Below, in pieces: positions 15,407 to 22,989 of a stretch of 64,000 nucleotides of DNA (positions are counted from its first letter, which is position 1; each line of letters opens with the position of its first letter). Source of the stretch: UBA7239 sp964509075 (lineage in GTDB: Bacteria > Pseudomonadota > Gammaproteobacteria > Pseudomonadales > UBA7239). A program made the position numbers and the translations under genes. The stretch spans positions 248,001-312,000 of the forward strand of contig CAZDWC010000004.1 of the NCBI GenBank assembly GCA_964509075.1, given 5' to 3'. The notes under the pieces were generated by a model, which searched no databases, was not told where the DNA came from, and saw nothing but the letters and a program-made list of their open reading frames with translations.

Positions 15407-16990
15407 CTACAGAAGATCATATGAAACTGGTTGTTGTATTGCTTTCTGTACGATGCGCACTCGGGAGGTGTTGGCAGTGTGTTTTGTGAGATTAACGGGT
15501 AATGTGCGCTTGTCGATGTAATTAATGCCGGCCGCACCTAGTAGCGTGGGAGTAATGTCCATGTGCATGATAGGAGCTCGTTGATTCTGCATCAGGTGCA
15601 GCCAGGCGTCTTGATTCCGCTGTCGCCAGGACTGGTTTGCCCAGATGACGGTGGGGACTTTTGTGTCCCATCGGGTTGGGAATCGCAGTGCGTGCTGGAA
15701 AAGCTTTCTGTCATCATCAAGCAAATTCTCTCCGTGATCGGATGTGTAGACAACAAAGCTCTGCCCATTTTCTTTTTCAAGGCGACTTATAACTTTGTCA
15801 AGAAAGTGAAGCGATTCGCTAACTGCGTTGTCATAGGCGTTGCGCCAATCGTGTATGTTCTCTTGCGTGGGTAGCTCGCGTTCATTGATGTTGCTGACGT
15901 AAAAAGGGGCGTTTTTTTCATTGTATCGCTTGGTATAGGGAAAGTGAGCGTTATATGTGTGAATGATAATGAACTTGTCCTTTGCTGGAGAGGCCAGCGC
16001 CTTTTCCAGCATTGGTAATATGCTGTCACTATCCTTTAAGTTCGGGGGTGCGAATTCGAGATGTTTTGCGTCTGACCAAGCGATCGCCTCTTCTTGTACG
16101 GATAGCCAAAAAGTTTCAAATCCAACGTCGGCAAAGGCCTTGCTGATGCTTGCATCAGTACTGACCCTGGTGGCGGGTTCGCCGGGCATGTCTCGTGAGA
16201 TCAGCAGCGGTACGGAAGTGTGTGTGCTGCTGGAGCCTGAGGTGGTATCACAATATAGCAGTATGCCATCTTGCTTTTCCCAGATGGCGTCACGTCCGCC
16301 ACAGCCGGGCACGCTGTCAGAGCGCACACTTTCTCCTATAACGAGTACAAAATTTTCCGCTTCGAAATTCTCTGCCAGTCGGCTAGCGCCCCAGTTCATG
16401 TTTTGTTGCCGTGGGTTAAACAGCGCGTAAGGAAATAGTGCCATTGAAAATGCTTGGTCAGATGTGATGGATGCATAAGCTGCGCCGATCAGTGTTGCGG
16501 GCCATGCTCGTAAAGATGTGGTTGCCGGAAGCCAGCACAGCACTATCACTGTTGCTGTCAGAGCAAACCGCTGCGCTGCTACCGGGAAGTTGGCATCAGG
16601 AACAGAGCGGTATAGAAAACGTGCTAAGCCAATAGTGGTTATGCCTGCTGCAGTGATATGCCATGCGTAGGGTATAGCTGCTGCCTTGATCTCATTCAGG
16701 GTATATGTTTTGGCAAGAAAGATCATTTCGAGTAAATTAATATTTCTGAGAAAATCTGCGCCTATGGCCAGGAAGCCAAAAAAGATGAGTGGTGAGGAGG
16801 TTAAAATAAATCTACGAAAATTAATGCACAGCAACAATGCTGTGAAATAAATGCAGCTGATGGAAGGCAGTACCCAGACAGGTAGATCCCATGAGTGTGT
16901 GCTACTAAATAATGTAATTGCGGGCGCAATCAGCATTGCGAACCAGAGCAGTACCGCGCATCTGATGGCAAATGATTGACGCCCATACAT
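15407..16990 (-). CDS. Phosphoethanolamine transferase (sulfatase-fold membrane enzyme)
   Basis: About 527 aa. The N-terminus has five hydrophobic helices; the rest is a periplasmic alkaline-phosphatase-fold domain with VLVIGESVRSD, the nucleophile Thr region GSSSTHTSVP, IIHTYNAHFPYTKRY and VVYTSDHGENLLDD. This is the EptA/CptA/OpgE layout for adding phosphoethanolamine to lipid A, core or glycans. The cysteine pattern of EptA-type enzymes is mostly absent, so the acceptor is unclear. A GTG at 17005 is an alternative start. AT-richer than its surroundings; no closely linked LPS gene apart from its operon partner. Confidence 0.87.
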   Translation of the reverse strand: MYGRQSFAIRCAVLLWFAMLIAPAITLFSSTHSWDLPVWVLPSISCIYFTALLLCINFRRFILTSSPLIFFGFLAIGADFLRNINLLEMIFLAKTYTLNEIKAAAIPYAWHITAAGITTIGLARFLYRSVPDANFPVAAQRFALTATVIVLCWLPATTSLRAWPATLIGAAYASITSDQAFSMALFPYALFNPRQQNMNWGASRLAENFEAENFVLVIGESVRSDSVPGCGGRDAIWEKQDGILLYCDTTSGSSSTHTSVPLLISRDMPGEPATRVSTDASISKAFADVGFETFWLSVQEEAIAWSDAKHLEFAPPNLKDSDSILPMLEKALASPAKDKFIIIHTYNAHFPYTKRYNEKNAPFYVSNINERELPTQENIHDWRNAYDNAVSESLHFLDKVISRLEKENGQSFVVYTSDHGENLLDDDRKLFQHALRFPTRWDTKVPTVIWANQSWRQRNQDAWLHLMQNQRAPIMHMDITPTLLGAAGINYIDKRTLPVNLTKHTANTSRVRIVQKAIQQPVSYDLL

Positions 16991-17014
16991 GACTGTGGAG
17001 ATCACAATGAACCA

Positions 17015-17416
17015 TCAGCCCGCGCAGATGAATTCCACATAATTGCCATCAGGGTCCTGCAGCTGGCAGCAGCGCACGCCGGGGCGCAGTTCGCGGATGT
17101 CGACGGCGATGTTGCAGCCGAAAGCCTTGCAGTCGGCAACCACCTGGTCGAGGTTGCTGATGTTGATGGTCAGGTAGCGGATGCCGTTGCGCGAGGCAAA
17201 CGCGCCGCCGGCGACGTTTTCCACGGCATTCTCGGAGGCCACGATGCGCAGGATGCTGCTGCCACAGACCAGGCGGTGGATGGTACCGAGGCCTGGAAAC
17301 GGGATCGACGGCTCCTGCGCGAGGCCGAGCACGTCGCGGTAGAACGCCAGCATTTTCTCACCATTGCTGGTGATGATGCCGACATCGAGGGCTTCTTTGG
17401 CGAGGCTGATGGCCAT
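17015..17416 (-). CDS. Glyoxalase-fold (VOC superfamily) protein
   Basis: A 133-aa single-domain VOC protein: LDVGIITSNGEKMLAFYRDVLGL at the start, LTINISNLDQVVADCKAFG in the middle, and PGVRCCQLQDPDGNYVEFI at the end, the latter supplying a Glu metal ligand. The start at 17416 follows AGGAG. VOC proteins act as lyases, dioxygenases or isomerases, and the substrate cannot be read from sequence. It is divergent from the MaoC gene next to the P450 operon, so it may belong to the same metabolism. Confidence 0.85.
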   Translation of the reverse strand: MAISLAKEALDVGIITSNGEKMLAFYRDVLGLAQEPSIPFPGLGTIHRLVCGSSILRIVASENAVENVAGGAFASRNGIRYLTINISNLDQVVADCKAFGCNIAVDIRELRPGVRCCQLQDPDGNYVEFICAG

Positions 17417-17522
17417 GATGGTGCAACTCCTGATCAGGTGGATGGCATGTGGAAAGCTCGCAGTGTAACGGCGGGGGCTGTGCGGGATAAACTGTCGCCT
17501 TGCTGATTTTTGTCTGAGTGCC

Positions 17523-17990
17523 ATGACTGTATCCGGTTTCCATCCAGGCCCCCTGGCCTACTTTGAAGACATGACACCTGATTTCGTTGCGCGGGCAGGT
17601 GGCTATTGCATTACCGAAGCCGAGATACTCGAATTCGGCCGCCGCTTTGATCCGCAGCCGTTCCATACCGATCCGGAGGCGGCGAAAGACTCTGTGTTCG
17701 GTCAGCTGGTGGCGCCGGGAACGCTGATCATCTGCGCGCGTTCATGGCTGGTGAACAATCTCGATCGCTGTCCCGCCTATTCAGCCGGGCTGGGTGTCGA
17801 ACACATGAATCTGCTGCGCCCCGCTTGTGCCGGTGATGTGTTGCGGCTGGAGATTCGCGTGCTGGAGGCGCGGCCGTCGCAGTCGCGGCCGGATCACGGT
17901 GTCGTGACCTGCAAGAACCTGATCTTCAATCAGCGTGACGAGGTGGTGATGGAGTTGACGCCCAAGATGCTGGTGCGCAGGCGGCCTTGA
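17523..17990 (+). CDS. MaoC-like dehydratase-fold protein
   Basis: A 155-aa hot-dog-fold protein with YFEDMTPDFV, ITEAEILEFGRRFDPQPFHTDPEAA and FGQLVAPGTLIICARSW, the usual MaoC/R-hydratase pattern with the DPQPFH catalytic Asp and His. Such enzymes hydrate enoyl-CoA or similar substrates. It faces the TetR gene tail to tail. A related MaoC-like gene lies at 39.1 kb; both share the DPQPFH(T/V)DP core and a C-terminal NQRDE-V block. Confidence 0.88.
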   Translation: MTVSGFHPGPLAYFEDMTPDFVARAGGYCITEAEILEFGRRFDPQPFHTDPEAAKDSVFGQLVAPGTLIICARSWLVNNLDRCPAYSAGLGVEHMNLLRPACAGDVLRLEIRVLEARPSQSRPDHGVVTCKNLIFNQRDEVVMELTPKMLVRRRP

Positions 17991-18023
17991 GCATTCCCTG
18001 TCTGGTTGCGGGGTTGAATATTT

Positions 18024-18632
18024 TCATGATTCCAGCAGAACGGCACAGGCGCGCACCAGTGCCTCCAGCATGCCGGGTGGTGCGGATTTTTTTGGCCACT
18101 GCCCGATCATGCGGTTGTCGACAAAGCCGCGCAATGCGGCAAAGAAAATCTGGCGTGCTGCTGCGCTGCCGGCGTGATCATCAGGAAATTCCGGGAAAAT
18201 CTGTTGCCAGAGTTTCGCCATCCGCTGCGACCAGCGTTTGACGTACAGGCGTGTATTGAGAGTGGTGTCCGGGTCGCGTGATAAATTGATCAACAGCTCC
18301 ATCGTGGCGAGATAGGCGGGCTGGTTCAGCAGTATCCAGACAGTATCGGCCAGCATCTGCAAACGCTGCGGGATGGATTTGCCTTCGCTGCGCACAGCGA
18401 GTTGGTCCAGTTCCAGCACATAAGCGTCGATGATGTTTTCCAACACCATTTTGTAGATGCCTTCGCGATCGCCGAAGTGATACTGGATCACACCCCAGGT
18501 CAGCCCGGCTTCGCGGGCGATGCGGTTGCTGGTGGCGCGGTGATAACCCTCAGACGCAAGGCAGTGCACAGCAGCATCCATGATGGCCTGCCGTGTTTTC
18601 TCGCTGGTGCGTGAAACCGTTTTCTTGGTCAT
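18024..18632 (-). CDS. TetR-family transcriptional regulator
   Basis: A 202-aa repressor-type protein. The N-terminal helix-turn-helix is clear: RQAIMDAAVHCLASEGYHRATSNRIAREAGLTWGVIQYHFGDREGIYKMV. The C-terminal ligand-binding domain includes IPQRLQMLADTVWILL and a tail common to TetR members next to oxidative catabolic genes. It is divergent from the P450 operon, with a TTATAGT-N4-ACTATAA palindrome in the gap, so it probably controls that operon in response to a small hydrophobic ligand (inference). Confidence 0.93.
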   Translation of the reverse strand: MTKKTVSRTSEKTRQAIMDAAVHCLASEGYHRATSNRIAREAGLTWGVIQYHFGDREGIYKMVLENIIDAYVLELDQLAVRSEGKSIPQRLQMLADTVWILLNQPAYLATMELLINLSRDPDTTLNTRLYVKRWSQRMAKLWQQIFPEFPDDHAGSAAARQIFFAALRGFVDNRMIGQWPKKSAPPGMLEALVRACAVLLES

Positions 18633-18659
18633 GGATATCCGGCTAAGCTTTTTTCTGCG

Positions 18660-18688
18660 TTGACAAGGTGGTTGCGCTGTGGTCTATT
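18660..18688 (+). promoter_or_regulatory. Candidate promoter of the P450 operon
   Basis: A perfect -35 TTGACA (18660-18665), a 17-base spacer and TCTATT (18683-18688) as -10, in the TetR/operon intergenic region and pointing toward the operon. Confidence 0.65.
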
Positions 18689-18697
18689 TGAGATCAA

Positions 18698-18715
18698 TTA
18701 TAGTGATTACTATAA
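18698..18715. promoter_or_regulatory. Candidate TetR operator (perfect palindrome)
   Basis: TTATAGTGATTACTATAA is an 18-bp perfect inverted repeat (7+4+7). It lies about 10 bases after the -10 element, so a bound repressor would cover the transcription start of the P450 operon. TetR proteins typically bind such sites beside their own genes. Confidence 0.7.
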
Positions 18716-18759
18716 AATTTGAAACCCCACGTCATCGATCTGATCAAAGGACCAAAACC

Positions 18760-19482
18760 ATGGCACGCACACCAACCAAGAAGTGGACACGCAAGGAACT
18801 GGAAAAAACAGTTGATATCTGGCTGGCTGCCAACAAGCAGGCCGAGAAAACCGGGGACTGGCGCTGTCTCGCTGATGTCTACACCAAGGACTGCTATTAC
18901 GCTTGGGATATTCCCGGCGGTCTGTATGAAGCCAAAGGCCGCGAAAATATCCGCGCCACCTGTGTGGGCGATGCCATGGACCCTTACGCAGGCTGGAAAT
19001 ATCCCTACGAAAAAATTGTTATCGACGAGAAAAAAGGCGAGGTGTTCTGCTGGTGGTGGCAGGTGCCGCCGGGCAAATTGAAAAACAAGGATGGCTCTCC
19101 GATGCGCGTAATTGGTGCCTCCTGGTTCAAGTACGGCGGTAATTACCAGTGGAAAGAGCAGCGCGATTTTTATGACTTCCAGAAAACCATGGAGTTCATC
19201 GATCAGTGTGCCGACCAGGGCGTGTTGTCTGATCTCGCCATGGAGCGCCGCTACGAGCGCAATCTGATGATGATCAAGATGTGCGAAGCGCGTCTCGCTT
19301 ATCTGAAGAAAAGCGTGAAGAAAAAGCCTGCGTCGTTGGTTGCGAAAGAGAAAGCCGCCGCCAAGGCCGCTGCAGCAGAGAAAAAAGCTGCCGCCGTGCG
19401 CAAGCGTGCTGCACCAAAATCTGCAACGAGCAAAAAATCCGTGGGTCGCCCGAAGAAAGCCGTCGCGGCGAAAAAGCGTTAA
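18760..19482 (+). CDS. NTF2-like (SnoaL-type) protein with histone-H1-like tail
   Basis: About 240 aa. Residues 1-170 look like an NTF2/SnoaL-like cone fold of about 150 aa (WLAANKQAEKTGDWRCLADVYTKDCYYAWDIPGG, then ENIRATCVGDAM and WKEQRDFYDF). The last 60-70 residues are Lys/Ala/Pro-rich with low complexity (KKKPASLVAKEKAAAKAAAAEK, then SKKSVGRPKKAVAAKKR), like histone H1 or AlgP tails and including an AT-hook-like GRPKK. NTF2-like members include isomerases and hydratases acting on ring compounds. The ATG at 18760 is chosen because it follows AAAGG and avoids the operator region. It is the first gene of the operon. Confidence 0.85.
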   Translation: MARTPTKKWTRKELEKTVDIWLAANKQAEKTGDWRCLADVYTKDCYYAWDIPGGLYEAKGRENIRATCVGDAMDPYAGWKYPYEKIVIDEKKGEVFCWWWQVPPGKLKNKDGSPMRVIGASWFKYGGNYQWKEQRDFYDFQKTMEFIDQCADQGVLSDLAMERRYERNLMMIKMCEARLAYLKKSVKKKPASLVAKEKAAAKAAAAEKKAAAVRKRAAPKSATSKKSVGRPKKAVAAKKR

Positions 19483-19524
19483 GCATCTGCAGTTGTCAGC
19501 GTCATTTATCGCGGAGATACCGAC

Positions 19525-20850
19525 ATGAGCAAACCGATCCCCAAAGCCAGTGGTGCGAAACCGGAAACGGGCCACATGGAAGAATACCAGGCCAATCAAC
19601 CGGCATTCCTGAAGCGAATCCGCAATGAATGTGGTGATTTGGCTGAGTACAATTTGATGGGTCAGCCGCATGTGCTCATGTCGGGTCCGGATGCACAGGA
19701 AGCCTGGTGCCGCGCACCGGATGAAGTGTTGGGCCAATCTGCGGCCTATAAAGGTGTGGTGCCGATCTTTGGCAAGGACGTGCTGTTTGATACGTCGCTG
19801 GAGCGCCTCAAACAGCAATTGAAAATCCAGGTAGACGCGCTGCGCTACCAGAACATGAAGGAATATGCCAAGGTCATCGCGGATGAGGTGCGTGATTTCA
19901 CCAACAAGTGGGGTGAAAGCGGCGAGCTGGACATGGTGGATGAATTTCTGCGCATGACACTCTATACCTCGACCAGTTGCTTGCTGGGCGTGGAATTCCG
20001 TCGCGACATGACTGATGAATTCAGCCAGTTGTATCGCGATCTGGAGCACGCTGTAATTGCAATTGCCTTTATTGACCCGTACTTGCCATTGCCGGAATTC
20101 GAGGCGCGCGACAAGGCGCGTATTCGTCTCGGCGAGATGGTGGAAGAAATTGTTGCCAGGCGTCGCGCATCCGGCAAGGAATACAGCGATGCTCTTAATA
20201 CCTTCATGACGGCCACCTATACCGACGGCACAAAAATGTCGCCGCATGAAATCACCGGTCTGTTGATTGCCACCATGTTTGCAGGGCATCACACCAGTTC
20301 GGGAACAGCGACCTGGACGCTGATCGAATTCCTGCGTAACCCGCAGTTCATGGCAGAAGTGCGTGAAGAGTTACAGAGTGTGTTTGCCGACGGCGGTGAT
20401 GTTTCGCATCACGCCATGCGCGCCATGCCGAAGATGGAGGCATTCATTCGCGAAGTGCTGCGCATTCATCCGCCGCTGTCGACCTTGATTCGTGTGGTGG
20501 AAGAAGAATTCCAGTACAAGGACACGATCATTCCGAAAGGTTATCGAGTGGTCATGTCCCCGGGCGTGGCGCACAAAATCGCAGAAGTTTTCCCGGAGCC
20601 GGAAAAATTTGATATGCATCGTCCGGAACCCGAGCATTTGTTTGCCTGGGTGGCTTTTGGTGGCGGCCGCCACAAATGTGCGGGCAATGCCTTTGCCTTG
20701 CTGCAGCTGAAAGCTATCTTTGCCACCTTGTTGCTGGATTTCGATTTTGAATTGGCCAGTGCGAAAGAAAGCTATGTGGATGATCACTCCGGCATGACAG
20801 TCAAACCCTTGGGTCCGATGAAAGTGCGTTTCAAGCGCAAGAAAAAATAA
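19525..20850 (+). CDS. CYP51-family cytochrome P450
   Basis: A 441-aa soluble P450. Two CYP51 (sterol 14-alpha-demethylase) family signatures are present: AYKGVVPIFGKDVLFD in the B-C loop and MFAGHHTSSGTATW in the I helix. Other P450 hallmarks are EVLRIHPP (ExxR), the cysteine loop FGGGRHKCAG, and a tail with YVDDHSGMTVKPLGP. The general layout is like mycobacterial CYP51. A ferredoxin gene follows 9 bases later, the natural electron donor. No sterol-synthesis genes are visible here, so the substrate may be an environmental sterol or triterpenoid. RBS GGAG precedes the ATG. Confidence 0.93.
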   Translation: MSKPIPKASGAKPETGHMEEYQANQPAFLKRIRNECGDLAEYNLMGQPHVLMSGPDAQEAWCRAPDEVLGQSAAYKGVVPIFGKDVLFDTSLERLKQQLKIQVDALRYQNMKEYAKVIADEVRDFTNKWGESGELDMVDEFLRMTLYTSTSCLLGVEFRRDMTDEFSQLYRDLEHAVIAIAFIDPYLPLPEFEARDKARIRLGEMVEEIVARRRASGKEYSDALNTFMTATYTDGTKMSPHEITGLLIATMFAGHHTSSGTATWTLIEFLRNPQFMAEVREELQSVFADGGDVSHHAMRAMPKMEAFIREVLRIHPPLSTLIRVVEEEFQYKDTIIPKGYRVVMSPGVAHKIAEVFPEPEKFDMHRPEPEHLFAWVAFGGGRHKCAGNAFALLQLKAIFATLLLDFDFELASAKESYVDDHSGMTVKPLGPMKVRFKRKKK

Positions 20851-20859
20851 GAGGCAGCT

Positions 20860-21063
20860 ATGCGTATCAAAGTCGATCTGGATTTGTGTCAGGGCCACAG
20901 CGTTTGCATGGAAGAATGCCCGGAAGTGTTTTCAGTGCAGGATCAGCCGGGTGGGTATCCGCAGGTCGTGGTGTTGATGGAAGAGCCGCCGGAGTCATTG
21001 CGCAGCAAGGTGATGGAGGCCGTGCGCGGTTGTCCCAACCGCGTCATCAGCGTCGAGGGCTGA
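20860..21063 (+). CDS. P450-type ferredoxin ([3Fe-4S] class)
   Basis: A 67-aa ferredoxin. The pattern C-(5)-C-(3)-C with a distant C-P (DLCQGHSVCMEECPEVF ... GCPN) has one Cys fewer in the first motif than a [4Fe-4S] ferredoxin would need, the mark of the small [3Fe-4S] or mixed ferredoxins that feed bacterial P450s. It lies immediately behind the CYP51 gene with GAGG as RBS, as in mycobacteria, and probably reduces that P450. Confidence 0.92.
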   Translation: MRIKVDLDLCQGHSVCMEECPEVFSVQDQPGGYPQVVVLMEEPPESLRSKVMEAVRGCPNRVISVEG

Positions 21064-21066
21064 GTC

Positions 21067-22092
21067 ATGCGCATACTGGTGACTGGAAGCACCGGGTTTG
21101 TCGGCTTCCATGTTGTGCGCACTCTCAAGCAGCGCGGTCACGAGGTAGTGGCGCTGGTGCGCAATGCTGACAAGGCACATCAGCTTTATACAAAACACGG
21201 CATCGTGGTCGACCGTTTTGTCACGGGATCGATCACGGATGTCGGCGTGGTACGCAATGCCTTGCAGGGCTGCAATGGTGTTGTGCATGCGGCTGCAATT
21301 ACGCCGATGCAGGCCGGCAGTGAAGCGGACTTGTTTGAAACCAATGTTGGCGGTGTCAAAAATGTCATCGGTCTGGGCTGTGAACTCGGAATTCACAATA
21401 TCGTTTTTGTGTCCAGTATCACGGCAATTTTCAACACGGATCCGGCACGTATGACGCCGGATGCGCCAGTGGCGATATCGAAGCATGCCTATGGCGCAAG
21501 CAAGGCGCAGGCCGAACAGTTTGTGCGCGGTTTGCAGGCGCAGGACAAGGGCATCAAAACCGTGTATCCGGGCGGCATCATTGGCCCGGATGACCCCGGC
21601 CAATCGGCAACCCTGATGTCGCTGTTGTATCGCATGACGCAGGGGTTTCGTCTCACTAGTGGCGGAACGCAACAAATAGATGTGCGCGATCTGGCGGCTT
21701 TCATTGTGGCGTTGATCGAGAAAAATGATGGCAAGCCGGGGCGTTATCTCACGGCCGGTCACTACATGCCGTGGGTTGAATTTGCCGATCTGCTGGAAGA
21801 CATCAGTGGCGCCCGGCTGCCGCGCAGTGAAATGGCGGGATGGAAATTGCGACTGATCGGCAGGTTCTTTGACATCAAGCGCCTGTTCAAGCCGGACCCA
21901 TCGCCGATTTCGGCGGAAACCATGCGTTACGCTACGCAATGGCCGAAGGTGGTCAACGCTGCGGAGATGGAGATGTTGGGTGTGACGCTGCGTCCATCGC
22001 GCGAGACATTTGCGGATACCTTGCGCTGGATGGGTGAAAAAGGTTTGCTGGATAAAAAACAGTTGCCGAAATTGTGGGAGATAACAAAATGA
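21067..22092 (+). CDS. Extended SDR, NAD(P)-dependent (3-beta-HSD/epimerase-like)
   Basis: A 341-aa extended short-chain dehydrogenase. It has the Rossmann motif GSTGFVGFHVVRTL, a VVHAAA strand, the catalytic YGASK (YxxxK) with upstream VFVSSITA, and PGGIIGPDDPG. The family includes 3-beta-hydroxysteroid dehydrogenase/isomerase, dihydroflavonol reductase and sugar epimerases. Given the CYP51 partner, a sterol or terpenoid alcohol oxidation is attractive but unproven. It starts three bases after the ferredoxin stop, and its own stop overlaps the next gene. Confidence 0.9.
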   Translation: MRILVTGSTGFVGFHVVRTLKQRGHEVVALVRNADKAHQLYTKHGIVVDRFVTGSITDVGVVRNALQGCNGVVHAAAITPMQAGSEADLFETNVGGVKNVIGLGCELGIHNIVFVSSITAIFNTDPARMTPDAPVAISKHAYGASKAQAEQFVRGLQAQDKGIKTVYPGGIIGPDDPGQSATLMSLLYRMTQGFRLTSGGTQQIDVRDLAAFIVALIEKNDGKPGRYLTAGHYMPWVEFADLLEDISGARLPRSEMAGWKLRLIGRFFDIKRLFKPDPSPISAETMRYATQWPKVVNAAEMEMLGVTLRPSRETFADTLRWMGEKGLLDKKQLPKLWEITK

Positions 22093-22949
22093 AGTTCTGG
22101 CAGTCGCTTGCGTTTTGCGAGCTGGATCAGGTCGTTGAGCTGGCGACATTTTCCGAAGAGCTGGGTTTCTATGGTGTTTCGTTTGGCGATCATCTGATCA
22201 CCACCAAAGATCAGGTCGACGAATACTTGTACACACAGAACGGTCAGGTGTTCTGGCATCCGGAAACACACTGGCCGGATCCCTGGGTTATAGCTGCCGC
22301 GATTGCGCAGCAGACAAAAAAACTGCATTTGCTGACAACGATTTACGTATTGCCGATGCGTGACAGTTTCAATGCGGCGAAAGCCATTTCCACGGCAGCG
22401 TATCTGTCAAACAACCGCATTATCATGGGTGTCGGTATCGGCTGGCAGAAAACCGAGTTTGCGTTGACAGGGCACGATTTCCATACGCGCGGCAAACGCA
22501 CGGATGAACAGCTGGATGTAATGGCAAAATTGATGAGTGGCGAAATGGTGGAGTACCACGGCCAGTTTCACGATTTTCCGCCGCTGCAGATGTCGCCCGG
22601 CACCACCAAACCGGTGCCGGTATTCGTCGGTGGTGACAGCGATGCCGCGTTCCGTCGTGCGGCACAGCACGATGGTTGGCTGGGCTTGCGCTACACGGAA
22701 GAGCAGCTGCCGGGTGTGCTGGAGAAAGTCAGGCTTGCTCGCGAAGAGGCTGGCACTTTGCACAAGCCTTTCGATGTGTGGACTGCGGTGCTCAACCCGC
22801 AGGAAGGAACATTTGATCGTGTAGAAGCCATGGGTGTCACCATGACCAACGGCGCCAACTTTATGGTGGATGGCAAGATCGTACCGACCGATATAGACTT
22901 CAAGAAGCGGCGTATCGAAGCGTTCGCCAAGCGTTTCATGCATGGCTGA
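22089..22949 (+). CDS. Luciferase-like (LLM) flavin/F420-type oxidoreductase
   Basis: A 286-aa TIM-barrel LLM protein: LGFYGVSFGDHL, LTTIYVLPMRDSFNAAKAISTAAYLSNNRIIMGVGIGW, FHTRGKRTDEQLDVM and PVPVFVGG. These match the subfamily usually annotated as F420-dependent. I cannot tell from sequence whether F420 or FMN is used. The ATG at 22089 overlaps the SDR stop (ATGA) and follows GGGAGA, which is why I prefer it to the in-frame GTG at 22074. Probably a redox step of the same pathway. Confidence 0.88.
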   Translation: MKFWQSLAFCELDQVVELATFSEELGFYGVSFGDHLITTKDQVDEYLYTQNGQVFWHPETHWPDPWVIAAAIAQQTKKLHLLTTIYVLPMRDSFNAAKAISTAAYLSNNRIIMGVGIGWQKTEFALTGHDFHTRGKRTDEQLDVMAKLMSGEMVEYHGQFHDFPPLQMSPGTTKPVPVFVGGDSDAAFRRAAQHDGWLGLRYTEEQLPGVLEKVRLAREEAGTLHKPFDVWTAVLNPQEGTFDRVEAMGVTMTNGANFMVDGKIVPTDIDFKKRRIEAFAKRFMHG

Positions 22950-22989
22950 AGAGCGCCTATTATAAAAACGAATTTCACAGGACATTACT

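Noticed and set aside
18694..20292. 532-codon open frame on the minus strand opposite the NTF2 and P450 genes
   Set aside because: Both plus-strand genes show strong family motifs and RBSs; the antisense protein has no recognisable domain.
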